Positions 1 to 6,555 of a DNA stretch of 12,633 nt are shown one piece after another. The position numbers and the translations under genes were made by a program. Numbering within the stretch: position 1 is the stretch's first letter; each line of letters starts with the position of its first letter. The DNA is from Acidimicrobiales bacterium (GTDB lineage: Bacteria > Actinomycetota > Acidimicrobiia > Acidimicrobiales > RAAP-2): assembly GCA_017883105.1 (NCBI GenBank), contig JADGOF010000029.1, positions 1-12,633 on the forward strand, read 5' to 3'. The notes under the pieces are model-generated. The model saw only the letters and a list, made by a program, of their open reading frames with translations, ran no database searches and was not told where the DNA came from.

Positions 1-760
1 TCCTCGTCGATCCCGCCACCTGGCTCGAGATCAACACGCCGACCACCACACCGGCCAGTGCCGGCTCGACGCCGCCGGCGGCCAACAGGAACCACAGGAG
101 CACGCCCGCCAGGATCATCGGCCACGCAGTGATGCGGCCCCATCGTCGCAGCATCACCATGCCCACAACGACCACCCCGGCGGCGATCAACGCGGCAGGG
201 TGGGTCCTGCTCGAATAGAACACGGCCAGGACCAGTACCGACCCGATGTCGTCGGCCACCGCCAATGTGAGCAGCAGCAGGCGGAGCCCGGGCGGTACCC
301 GGCGACCGAGCAGGGCCAGCGCTCCGAGGGCGAAGGCGATGTCGGTCGCCATGGGAATCCCCCATCCGGGCGATCCCGCACCACCGTGGTTCCAGGCCGC
401 ATAGATGAGGCCCGCCGCCGCCATCCCTCCGAGGGCGCCGACCACCGGCACCACCGCGGTGCGCACATCGCCCAACTCCCCGGTGCGTCGCTCCCTGCCG
501 ATCTCGAGACCAACCACCAGGAAGAACACGGCCATCAACGCCCCGTTCACCCAGGAGCGCACCGTGATGAACCCGACGAACACACGGGCGCCCACATGGG
601 TGGCGTGCCCCCAGACGGCATCGTAGGAGGAGCCCCACGGGCTGTTGGCCCACAACAAGGCGGCTCCGACCGCCACCACCAGTACCCAAGCACCGGCGAT
701 GTCCGACAGGAAGAACCGGGACACCGTGTCACGACCGGTGCGCTTCTTCGATCCGCTCAC
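1..760 (-). CDS. nhaA: Na+/H+ antiporter NhaA, partial (C-terminus beyond the window edge)
   Basis: Inner-membrane antiporter that exports Na+ in exchange for protons, serving pH and salt homeostasis. 253 codons are visible and the frame runs open off the left edge. The family core is clear: FFLSDIAG near residue 16, ANSPWG near 38, MAVFFLVVGLEIGRE at 76-90, ATDIAFALGALALLG at 138-152 and ADDIG at 169-173. The paired aspartates D170/D171 match E. coli D163/D164, and T139-D140 match T132-D133 with identical spacing, so the transport site is intact. Hydrophobic segments alternate throughout as in a polytopic protein. I chose GTG at 760 because it puts a short basic leader before the first helix; the ribosome site there is weak. 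It lies 55 bases after the LLM gene on the same strand, so it may be read through from that operon or have its own promoter. Family assignment is firm; the exact start is less so. Confidence 0.93.
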   Translation of the reverse strand, partial: MSGSKKRTGRDTVSRFFLSDIAGAWVLVVAVGAALLWANSPWGSSYDAVWGHATHVGARVFVGFITVRSWVNGALMAVFFLVVGLEIGRERRTGELGDVRTAVVPVVGALGGMAAAGLIYAAWNHGGAGSPGWGIPMATDIAFALGALALLGRRVPPGLRLLLLTLAVADDIGSVLVLAVFYSSRTHPAALIAAGVVVVGMVMLRRWGRITAWPMILAGVLLWFLLAAGGVEPALAGVVVGVLISSQVAGSTR

Positions 761-815
761 CGGTTTGATTCCATACCGATACCGTAGTGACGGCGCGCCG
801 AGGGATCTGCGATTA

Positions 816-1742
816 TCAGGCCGATCCCACCTCGGCCAGCACGGTGCGGCCGAACCGTTCGATGGCGGCCAACTGCGCGTCCCGGGTGTCGCCGGGCAGG
901 GCCACCGCCACCCATCCGACCCCGATGGCTTCCAGGCCGCGGATCGACGCGATCACCCGGTCCTCGTCGACGGCGGCGGCTCCTCCCATCGACAGTCCCT
1001 CGGGGATGAAGCACACGGTGAGCGGAGCCGCCCGCCCGATCACTGCCGCGTGCTCCCGGGCATAGACGAGCGACTCGGCCAGGTCCTCGGGAGTCTCCAA
1101 CGGTGCAGTGTGGGTCCGGGAGGCCAGCTTGGCCGGATTGGGAAACGGGCACCATCCGTCGGCCAACTCCACCGCTCGCCGGACGGCCCGCCGGCTGTTG
1201 CCCCCGATCCACAGCGGTGGATGGGGTCGTTGCACCGGCATCGGCAGCATGGTGTTGCCGGGGGCGTGGAAGCCTGACCCCTGATAGGTCATGCTCTGCC
1301 CCGCCCACGCTTTCTTCATGGCCGTGATGGCTTCGTCGGTACGGTCGTTCCGCTCCCCGAAAGGCACACCGAGCGCTTCGAACTCCGGCTCGAGATAGCC
1401 CGCACCGATACCCACGATGACCCGGCCGCCACTCAGGACGTCGAGCGAGGCGATTCCCTTGGCCGAAAGGAAGGGATTGCGGTAGGCGGCGATGAGCAGG
1501 TTGGTATGGAGGCGGATGGTGGTCGTGGTCGCCGCCGCGAACGACAATGCCACCAGTGGATCGAGTGCGTGGTGACCGCCGTGGGCCAGCCAGGAGTCGC
1601 CGGGAAACGGATGATCGGTGGTGTACACCGCCCCGAACCCGACAGCCTCGGCCGCCTCCGACATCGCACCAATGGCACCGGGGACCAGAAACTCCTCGGC
1701 CCTGTCCACCCGGTGGGTCGGCAGTCCATACGAAACGCGCAC
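816..1742 (-). CDS. LLM-class F420-dependent oxidoreductase (Rv2161c-like)
   Basis: Predicted cytosolic flavin/F420-dependent oxidoreductase of the luciferase-like monooxygenase (TIM-barrel) superfamily, 308 aa. Family marks: an N-terminal barrel strand (VSYGLPTH), a TTDHPF segment near residue 42, TNLLIAAYRNP, LSGGRVIVGIGAGYLEPEF and ALGVPFGERNDRTDEAI. The last two resemble the Rv2161c-type F420 subgroup, and PPLWIGGNS in the second half is also typical. The GTG at 1742 is preferred over an ATG 54 bases upstream because a GAGGAAG ribosome site precedes it with about 6-8 bases of spacing, and because family proteins begin close to this strand. It starts 11 bases after the thioesterase stop and ends in a TGATAA double stop. 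As the last catabolic gene of the run it may oxidise or reduce an acyl or carbonyl intermediate. The substrate is unknown; F420 rather than FMN use is inferred from the subfamily. Confidence 0.9.
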   Translation of the reverse strand: MRVSYGLPTHRVDRAEEFLVPGAIGAMSEAAEAVGFGAVYTTDHPFPGDSWLAHGGHHALDPLVALSFAAATTTTIRLHTNLLIAAYRNPFLSAKGIASLDVLSGGRVIVGIGAGYLEPEFEALGVPFGERNDRTDEAITAMKKAWAGQSMTYQGSGFHAPGNTMLPMPVQRPHPPLWIGGNSRRAVRRAVELADGWCPFPNPAKLASRTHTAPLETPEDLAESLVYAREHAAVIGRAAPLTVCFIPEGLSMGGAAAVDEDRVIASIRGLEAIGVGWVAVALPGDTRDAQLAAIERFGRTVLAEVGSA

Positions 1743-1753
1743 GTCGATCTTCC

Positions 1754-2197
1754 TCAGTCCTCTGCCCGGGTGAGGTCGGCGACCTCGGTCAACCACGGGG
1801 GCAACCGCACCCCTCGACCTTCGGGGTCGACTGCCCCGTGGACGGTCACCGCAGAGGACCGGGTCTCCCCGGCCACCTCTAACAGGTAGCCGATCTGAAA
1901 CGTGGTGCGGGTGGGGCGAGCTACCACCACATGGATATCCACCTCCTCGTCGAAGTGGAGCGGCAGACGGTAGCGGACGTACAGCTCGAGCACTGCGAAG
2001 TCGATACCCCCGGACCGGACCCGGTCGTAGGGATGTCCGGCCCAGCGCAGCAGCGCGGCGCGGCTCTCTTCGAGATAGGGGATGTAGGCGCTGTGATGGA
2101 TGACCCCCATGGCGTCGGTTTCGGCGAAACGGGTCCGGATCCGGTGGGCGAAACGGTACTCTGACGCGTCGGTGGAGGGGTCTAACGAGAGGCGCAT
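1754..2197 (-). CDS. acyl-CoA thioesterase, hotdog fold (4HBT/YbgC-like)
   Basis: Predicted cytosolic thioesterase that hydrolyses an acyl-CoA to acid and CoA; 147 aa, normal for a single hotdog domain. The active-site segment reads RFAETDAMGVIHHSAYIPYLEE near residues 23-44, cf. YbgC's DTDAGGVVYHANYLRFFE: the acid D28, the glycine after it, the histidines H34/H35 and the tyrosine are all present. A second typical strand follows (DFAVLELYVRYRLPLHFDEEV). I chose ATG 2197 because it lies 10 bases after the stop of the preceding broken gene; an in-frame upstream ATG would overlap that gene by some 65 bases. The ribosome site is weak, so translational coupling is plausible, which matters because the preceding gene is disrupted. 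It probably recycles CoA or removes dead-end thioesters in this pathway. Chain-length specificity cannot be read from sequence. Confidence 0.87.
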   Translation of the reverse strand: MRLSLDPSTDASEYRFAHRIRTRFAETDAMGVIHHSAYIPYLEESRAALLRWAGHPYDRVRSGGIDFAVLELYVRYRLPLHFDEEVDIHVVVARPTRTTFQIGYLLEVAGETRSSAVTVHGAVDPEGRGVRLPPWLTEVADLTRAED

Positions 2198-2207
2198 CGC
2201 CGAGACG

Positions 2208-3154
2208 TTAGTGGGCCACCGTGGAGGGATCGGGTTGGTTCCACTCGATCCATCCGGTGCCGGACCGATCATCGGCGGTGGTGAACCGAGCGAAGGCCCG
2301 GGGAAACCGGCTGACCCGGCCGTCGGGGGCCACCAGCATCACCGGCCCGAAGGCCACCGGCTGGATGTCCAGGCGGAGCCCCTCCGGTTCGATGAGCGCG
2401 ACGGCGGTGCGCGGCATCCCCTCGTCGCCCAGCTCCTCGGTGACCTCCAGGGTTTCGACCGGGCGCACCGCCGTGCCCTGTTGGACGTATCCGAAGGCCA
2501 TGGGTTGGCCGGGGATCCGGATGTCGGCCAAGTGCACCCGGGTGCCGTCATCGAGTCGGGCGGCGGCCCAGCACCATCCGAAGGCCCACCAGTCCCGCAC
2601 CCCCCACGAATGGTCGCGTTGCCCGTGCCCGTGCCCGTCAACGGTCATCCTCTCGCTTCCCACGGTCACCTCGCCGGTGACCAGGCACGGGATCTCATAT
2701 CGGGTGGTCACGTCGTAGGGGTAGGGCGTCCCGTCGGTGCGCCAAGTCAAGTCGAAGCCGACCGTCGTCGGCGTGCCCCGCTCCTGCGGTAGACGGCAGC
2801 CGGATCATCATGGGAGACCCCCGGTGCCGTACCACGCAGCGTCATGGTGACCAGCGGGTCCTCGACGGCGCAGTGCACATCGTGGCCATCGGCCTCGAGG
2901 TCCAGACCGGTACCCGCATTCACCGGCAGGTCGTAGGCCACCGAGGCCACCACAGGTCGGTCGGGCCCGACGATCATGGTCGTCCACCAGGTGACGCCGA
3001 GGTTGGGGTAGAGGCCGATACGGGCGTAGCCGGCCAGGTCTCCGTTCCCGTCCACGAAGTCGAGGTAGTAGGACTCGTTCCACAGAGAATCGGCTCCGGG
3101 TTAGTGTCGCTGTTCATCGGCAGGGTCAACCGAGTGGGTCGGGAGATCGAACAT
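2208..3154 (-). pseudogene. broken DUF7064/DUF7065-type (CrtC/AttH-like beta-barrel) gene
   Basis: The intact protein would be about 315 aa. Its first half has the WNESYYLDF, YARIGLYPN and TWWTTMIVGPDRPVV segments, its second half RDHSWGVRDWWAFGWCW and a GPVMLVAPDGRVSRF tail. These are features of proteins once annotated as hydroxyneurosporene-synthase-like and now, as I recall, split into DUF7065 and DUF7064; their function is unknown, though they often sit beside APH-like kinases in CoA-dependent catabolic clusters, as here. Start ATG 3154 has GGAG about 6 bases upstream, 20 bases after the kinase gene. Two lesions are visible. Codon 18 is TAA (3101-3103), between DEQRH and PGADSLWNES in the same frame. 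Then the frame shifts by one base at about 2787: AAVY reads on into basic nonsense ending at 2747, while QERGTPTTVGFDLTW continues one frame over to the stop at 2208. No slippery heptamer lies at the break. Two independent lesions suggest decay, unless both are assembly errors. Confidence 0.8.
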
Positions 3155-3174
3155 GTGTGCTCCAGTTCTTCCGT

Positions 3175-4278
3175 TCAGGTGTGGGCAGTTGGCGACAGAA
3201 GTGACTCGGCTTCGAGGTCGAGGGCCTGCTGGGCGTAGCGGGCAATACTGGCCACGAACATGTCGTCTCCGCGATCGGTCCGCTTGACCAGCATCGAGGC
3301 CCCGACGGACATGACCAGCCCACCGAAGCACAGGAGCCGGGCATCCTCTTCGAGCTGGTCGATCCCGTAGTCGCCCACCCCGTGGTCCACAAGTGCGTCA
3401 TGGTAGGCGCGCAACAGGTGCCGGCCGTGGTGCCGGCGATTGTCCACGGTGAGACTGCCTCCGAGGAAGTAGGAAACGTCCGAGGCCGCCGACCCCCATG
3501 AGGCGGTCTGCCAGTCGACCACAAAGGGACGGGGGTCGCCGTCGCAGAGCAGGAGATTGTCGAGGCGGAAATCACCGTGCACCACGGTGGTGCCGGCGGG
3601 GCGGCCGGCCAGCCACGGCCCGAGCACGGCCATGAAGCGGTCGCACAGTTCGAGGTGTCCTTGGTCGGGCCGGGTCCCGTACCGCTCGATGAACCCGGGC
3701 CACAGCGAGGTGACCAGGCCGGCCATGAATTGGTCGGACTCCGGCCCACCCCGTTGCAGCCACTCGAGGCCGGCCAGGTTCGGATCGGACCACGCCGGAC
3801 CGTAGAGGGCGGCCATCTCGACCAACGCCGCCTCAGCCACCTCCACATCGCAACCATCGAGCTGCTCGCCCTGGACCCCGTCGGTGATGTCCTCGAGCAG
3901 GATCACGAACCATCCGGTGCCCGGCTCGATGGCGCTGTAGTAGCAGGCGAGCATACGGGTCCGAATATGGCGGGCCACCTCGGAGTAGGACCCGACCTCG
4001 ATCTCGTAGGCCCGGGTCATCAGCCCGGTGGAACGACTCTGCTCGTCAGCCGAGGCGAACTTGGCGATCAGCGACCGGCTCTTCGCACCTGCCGGACCGG
4101 TGTCGACAGCCACCCACACCGTGTCGGCCATCTGGCCGGTCCCGACCGGAAGGGTGGTGAACGAGTTGACCGCTCCTCCGCGCTCGAGCAGCTCGGTGGA
4201 GGCGAGCACCGAGGTCAGCCATGACGCGGTTAGGTCTTCGGGACGTCGCACCATCGCTGACTCTTTCGATTCGATCAC
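3175..4278 (-). CDS. phosphotransferase (aminoglycoside phosphotransferase-like kinase)
   Basis: Predicted ATP-dependent small-molecule kinase of the APH/choline-kinase fold, 367 aa. Visible marks: a glycine-containing loop (VGTGQM, residues 45-50), a likely ATP-anchoring lysine in SLIAKFAS (K73), the catalytic loop HGDFRLDN at 234-241 (D236 and N241 as in Brenner's motif) and the metal-binding VVDWQTASWG with D255. Relatives in actinobacterial lipid, steroid and terpenoid clusters are annotated only as phosphotransferase family or linked to acyl-CoA dehydrogenases; resistance to antibiotics is not implied. GTG 4278 is chosen because GGGAGGA at 4284-4290 lies 5 bases before it and its GTGA overlaps the HMG-CoA lyase stop by 4 bases. 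ATG 4254, eight codons in, is the alternative. The product probably phosphorylates a hydroxylated intermediate of the operon's pathway; that role is inferred. Confidence 0.88.
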   Translation of the reverse strand: MIESKESAMVRRPEDLTASWLTSVLASTELLERGGAVNSFTTLPVGTGQMADTVWVAVDTGPAGAKSRSLIAKFASADEQSRSTGLMTRAYEIEVGSYSEVARHIRTRMLACYYSAIEPGTGWFVILLEDITDGVQGEQLDGCDVEVAEAALVEMAALYGPAWSDPNLAGLEWLQRGGPESDQFMAGLVTSLWPGFIERYGTRPDQGHLELCDRFMAVLGPWLAGRPAGTTVVHGDFRLDNLLLCDGDPRPFVVDWQTASWGSAASDVSYFLGGSLTVDNRRHHGRHLLRAYHDALVDHGVGDYGIDQLEEDARLLCFGGLVMSVGASMLVKRTDRGDDMFVASIARYAQQALDLEAESLLSPTAHT

Positions 4279-5186
4279 CCGGGTCCTCCCGCTGCGGGGA
4301 ACGGCCCGGACCGGGCAACCTGACCAGGGAGTGGGCGGCCCAACACGGCCGCCAACCAGCAAGACGCTTCGATGAGTGCGTCGAGTCGCACCCCGGTCAC
4401 GATCTCCATCCGGTCCAGCAGGTGCACGACGTCCTCGGTGGCGATGTTGCCGGTGGCGCCCGGTGCGAACGGACATCCCCCGATCCCGCCGATGCTGGCA
4501 TCGAGGGCGGCGGCACCGGCACCGACCGCGGCCACTGCGTTGGCGTAGCCGGCGTTCCGGCTGTTGTGCAGGTGGACTCTGATCGGCAACCCTGTGTCGC
4601 GTCCCACCGTCCGCACCAACGCATCGACCTCGGGGGGAACGGCACAGCCGATGGTGTCAGCCAGGGCGATTTCCATGGGTCCGGCCTCGGCCGCCCGCAT
4701 CGCCATCTCCCGTACCCGGAGCGGATCGACCACGCCTTGATAGGGGCAGCCGAACGCTGCGGCGAGGGTCACTGACGCTCCCACACCGGCATCATGAGCG
4801 GCTCGGGCAACCCGCGACCACATGGCCAATGCCTCATCGACCCCCATCCCCTGGTTTCGCCGGGAGAACGTCTCGGTCACCAGCACCACCACGTTCACGT
4901 CGTCCACACCGGCCGCCACCGCCCGTTCCACCCCCCGTTCGTTGAGGACCAGTCCGGCCAGTCGGGAGTCGGGGCGCCGGGTGATGCCGGCCATGACCTC
5001 CTCAGCATCGGCCATGGTCGGGACCCGATCGGCGCGCACGAAGCTCACCGCCTCCACTCGGCGCACACCGGCGTCCAGGGCCCGTTCCACCAGGGCGACC
5101 TTGGCTTCGGTCGACAGGATCACCGGCTCGTCCTGCAAGCCGTCACGCGGCGAGACCTCGACGATTTCGACGGTTCCGGCGTTCAC
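4275..5186 (-). CDS. hydroxymethylglutaryl-CoA lyase family protein
   Basis: TIM-barrel lyase of the HMGL-like/DRE family, 303 aa, close to the usual length of about 300. HMG-CoA lyase cleaves 3-hydroxy-3-methylglutaryl-CoA into acetyl-CoA and acetoacetate. All positions I know to matter are present: SPRDGLQ with R14 and D15, VEAVSFV with E45, HLHNS with metal ligands H205 and H207, and GGCPFAPGATGN with the catalytic cysteine C238 and N247. The HxH segment continues NSRNAGYAN instead of the DTYG-type sequence of the human enzyme, so the substrate may be a related 3-hydroxy-3-alkyl acyl-CoA. GTG 5186 is chosen: it gives a family-like N-terminus (MNAGTVEIVEV), 4 bases after the preceding stop. 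ATG 5225 would add 13 residues that merely overlap the upstream gene. The context with a class III CoA-transferase supports a dicarboxyl-CoA cleavage step. Confidence 0.89.
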   Translation of the reverse strand: MNAGTVEIVEVSPRDGLQDEPVILSTEAKVALVERALDAGVRRVEAVSFVRADRVPTMADAEEVMAGITRRPDSRLAGLVLNERGVERAVAAGVDDVNVVVLVTETFSRRNQGMGVDEALAMWSRVARAAHDAGVGASVTLAAAFGCPYQGVVDPLRVREMAMRAAEAGPMEIALADTIGCAVPPEVDALVRTVGRDTGLPIRVHLHNSRNAGYANAVAAVGAGAAALDASIGGIGGCPFAPGATGNIATEDVVHLLDRMEIVTGVRLDALIEASCWLAAVLGRPLPGQVARSGPFPAAGGPG

Positions 5187-5190
5187 GTCG

Positions 5191-5838
5191 TCACGCAGGC
5201 GGCAGAGCGATGTCCCGGCCCACATCGCGCCTAGCGTCGCCGTGTTCGTTGATCACCTCGACGACCGGATCCGCCCGGTCGTCGAACTCGGTACGCAACG
5301 CCCGGGACATCACCGCGTGTTGCAGATAGAGCGCGGCGATGTAGGTCAGCTCGAGGATCTCCTCGTCACCGAGCTGGTCGGACAGGGCGTCGAAGAGCCC
5401 GTCGGGCACCCGACCTCGATCGAAGACCAGGCAGTCGGTGTAGGCCAGCACCAGCCGCTCGGACCGTTCGTAACAGGTGGCGGCCGACCAGTGGGGAATC
5501 GACTCGATGACGTCCTCGTCGACATCGAGGGCCCGGAGCGACTTGCAGTGCTGGGAGAAGACGAACTGACTGCCGGCCGCCCATCCGGCCCGCGCCTGGG
5601 CCAGCTCGCGCAAACGCGGGGCGAGCCGCCGGTTCGGGCTCTGGTAGAGGCCGAATCCCTGCACCGCGTGTTCGAGGACGTCGGGCACCAGCGCGAATAC
5701 CGTCCACCAGTCCCCCGACGATCCGGTAGCGGTCCCCGGTTCGGCCACCGGATCCCGGCCCTCGAAGAGGTAGTCGTACATCATGGTCACGATGGGGGCC
5801 TCGGCTTCGGCCTTCCGGACCTGGCGTAGTCGGGGCAC
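5191..5838 (-). CDS. carboxymuconolactone decarboxylase / AhpD-like family protein
   Basis: All-helical CMD-fold protein, 215 aa. The core RELAQARAGWAAGSQFVFSQHCK (residues 77-99) is typical of the CMD family, with H97 and C98 at the positions used as proton-relay or redox residues in relatives. Only one cysteine sits there, so the CxxC of true AhpD peroxidase partners is absent. A second helical part (SIPHWSAATCYERSERLVLAYTD, about 113-135) also fits. Start GTG 5838 has GAGG six bases upstream, overlapping the TGA of the VOC gene; the two genes are 8 bases apart. Annotated homologues are usually called carboxymuconolactone decarboxylase without tested activity; it may be a decarboxylase, an isomerase-like enzyme or an antioxidant protein. 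Fold assignment is firm, function is open. Confidence 0.82.
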   Translation of the reverse strand: MPRLRQVRKAEAEAPIVTMMYDYLFEGRDPVAEPGTATGSSGDWWTVFALVPDVLEHAVQGFGLYQSPNRRLAPRLRELAQARAGWAAGSQFVFSQHCKSLRALDVDEDVIESIPHWSAATCYERSERLVLAYTDCLVFDRGRVPDGLFDALSDQLGDEEILELTYIAALYLQHAVMSRALRTEFDDRADPVVEVINEHGDARRDVGRDIALPPA

Positions 5839-5846
5839 GGAACGCC

Positions 5847-6404
5847 TCAGGCCTGGGCCGGGTCAACGGCCCGTGCGGGCACATGCGTGACGTCCTCCGC
5901 GGTAAACCGGCGGGCCCAGCTGGCGAACTCGAGCAGGATGCCGTCGGGATCCTGAAAGTAGATAGAGCGCACGAAGACCCCGGGGTGGAGCTCGTCGGCG
6001 ATGCCCCACTCGCTGTCATCGTGATTGGCCACGTCGGTGCAGTCGACGCCGGCCGCCCGCAGGCGGTCGCGGTACTCGTCGATCTTCTCGGGGGGGACGT
6101 CGAAAGCCACATGGTTCATCGAGCCGATGGCACTGGTCAGGCTCCCCTGGTCGGGACGACCGGCCGGGGCGGCTGTGCCCGGGGCCGGAGCCGGGGCATC
6201 GGGGAACCAAAAGAAGGCCAGCGCATCACCTCCTCCGCAGTCGAAGAAAAAGTGCTGGCCCATGTCGGCGGGTAACTCGATGGTCTTGATCAGGGGCATC
6301 CCGAGCACATTGGCGTAGAAGCCGACCGTCCGGGCCATGTCGCTGCATACCAGCGCCAGGTGGTTGATCCCCCGGAACTCAAAACCATTCCCTGATGACC
6401 TCAT
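5847..6404 (-). CDS. VOC (glyoxalase/dioxygenase) superfamily protein
   Basis: 185 aa, two VOC half-modules. The first begins INHLALVCSDMARTVGFY with H15; the second begins MNHVAFDVPPEKIDEYRDRL with H98 and ends YFQDPDGILLEFA with E159. These three are standard metal ligands of glyoxalases, methylmalonyl-CoA epimerases and type I extradiol dioxygenases; the fourth ligand is not obvious. A proline/alanine-rich loop (about 69-83) separates the halves. ATG 6404 follows a strong GGGGAGGAG ribosome site. Longer in-frame starts up to 6620 are rejected because they would run through the divergent promoter. It is the first gene of the minus-strand run, so it should be the most strongly translated. 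Possible roles are epimerisation, lyase or ring-cleavage chemistry on a pathway intermediate; the sequence alone does not choose. Confidence 0.86.
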   Translation of the reverse strand: MRSSGNGFEFRGINHLALVCSDMARTVGFYANVLGMPLIKTIELPADMGQHFFFDCGGGDALAFFWFPDAPAPAPGTAAPAGRPDQGSLTSAIGSMNHVAFDVPPEKIDEYRDRLRAAGVDCTDVANHDDSEWGIADELHPGVFVRSIYFQDPDGILLEFASWARRFTAEDVTHVPARAVDPAQA

Positions 6405-6473
6405 GGTCTCCTCCCCCACGGTCCGCTTCCCACCAGGCTGCCCGAAGAATCCATCCAGCGGCAGGTAACCGCT

Positions 6474-6485
6474 GATTGTGTGCAA
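6474..6485 (+). promoter_or_regulatory. predicted GntR/FadR-family operator, site 1
   Basis: GATTGTGTGCAA. It matches site 2, read on the other strand, at 11 of 12 positions and resembles the TTGTATACAA-type palindromes bound by many FCD-type GntR regulators. The centre of its TTGNNNNCAA core is 6480.5, 63 bases (about six helical turns) from the centre of site 2. It probably acts on the minus-strand operon promoter. Binding by the regulator encoded at 7761 is inferred. Confidence 0.5.
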
Positions 6486-6538
6486 CCGTACTGGAATCTG
6501 CCACACCGTCGCGGCGTGCTCCGCCATTGACCGCTCTC

Positions 6539-6550
6539 TTGCATACAATC
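6539..6550 (-). promoter_or_regulatory. predicted GntR/FadR-family operator, site 2, overlapping the -10 box
   Basis: Minus strand GATTGTATGCAA, that is TTGCATACAATC on the plus strand. It covers the TACAAT -10 candidate of the CoA-transferase gene, so a bound repressor would block RNA polymerase. Because the regulator gene lies in the same transcript, this would give negative autoregulation. Confidence 0.52.
6544..6549 (+). promoter_or_regulatory. -10 box, probably for a leaderless transcript
   Basis: TACAAT fits the TANNNT pattern of actinobacterial -10 boxes. The ATG at 6556 begins after six further bases, just where transcription would start, and no ribosome site precedes that ATG. A TTGACC at 6527 is too close to serve as its -35. 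Confidence 0.5.
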
Positions 6551-6555
6551 GCCGG

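Larger units (their letters stand above)
6405..6555. promoter_or_regulatory. divergent control region between the catabolic operon and the CoA-transferase/GntR operon
   Basis: 151 bases between two divergent starts, with no coding frame I believe. It holds two GATTGTRTGCAA boxes in opposite orientation (listed separately), a -10-like TACAAT close to the plus-strand ATG, and an inverted repeat CAGCGG-N7-CCGCTG at 6456-6474. On the minus strand CACAAT (6481-6476) sits in the same relation to its box as TACAAT does on the plus strand, so each box may cover one promoter. No convincing -35 box was found on either strand. Confidence 0.6.

Noticed and set aside
2780..2795. Programmed frameshift joining the two halves of the DUF7064-type gene
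   Set aside because: There is no slippery heptamer or adjacent stem, and a separate in-frame TAA lies upstream at 3101, which frameshifting could not bypass.
3175..4278. Aminoglycoside resistance gene
   Set aside because: The APH fold is shared by many metabolic kinases; the operon context of CoA-linked enzymes points to catabolism, and no drug-specific motif was seen.
6527..6532. TTGACC as a -35 box for the CoA-transferase promoter
   Set aside because: It is only 11 bases from TACAAT, too short for a normal spacer.
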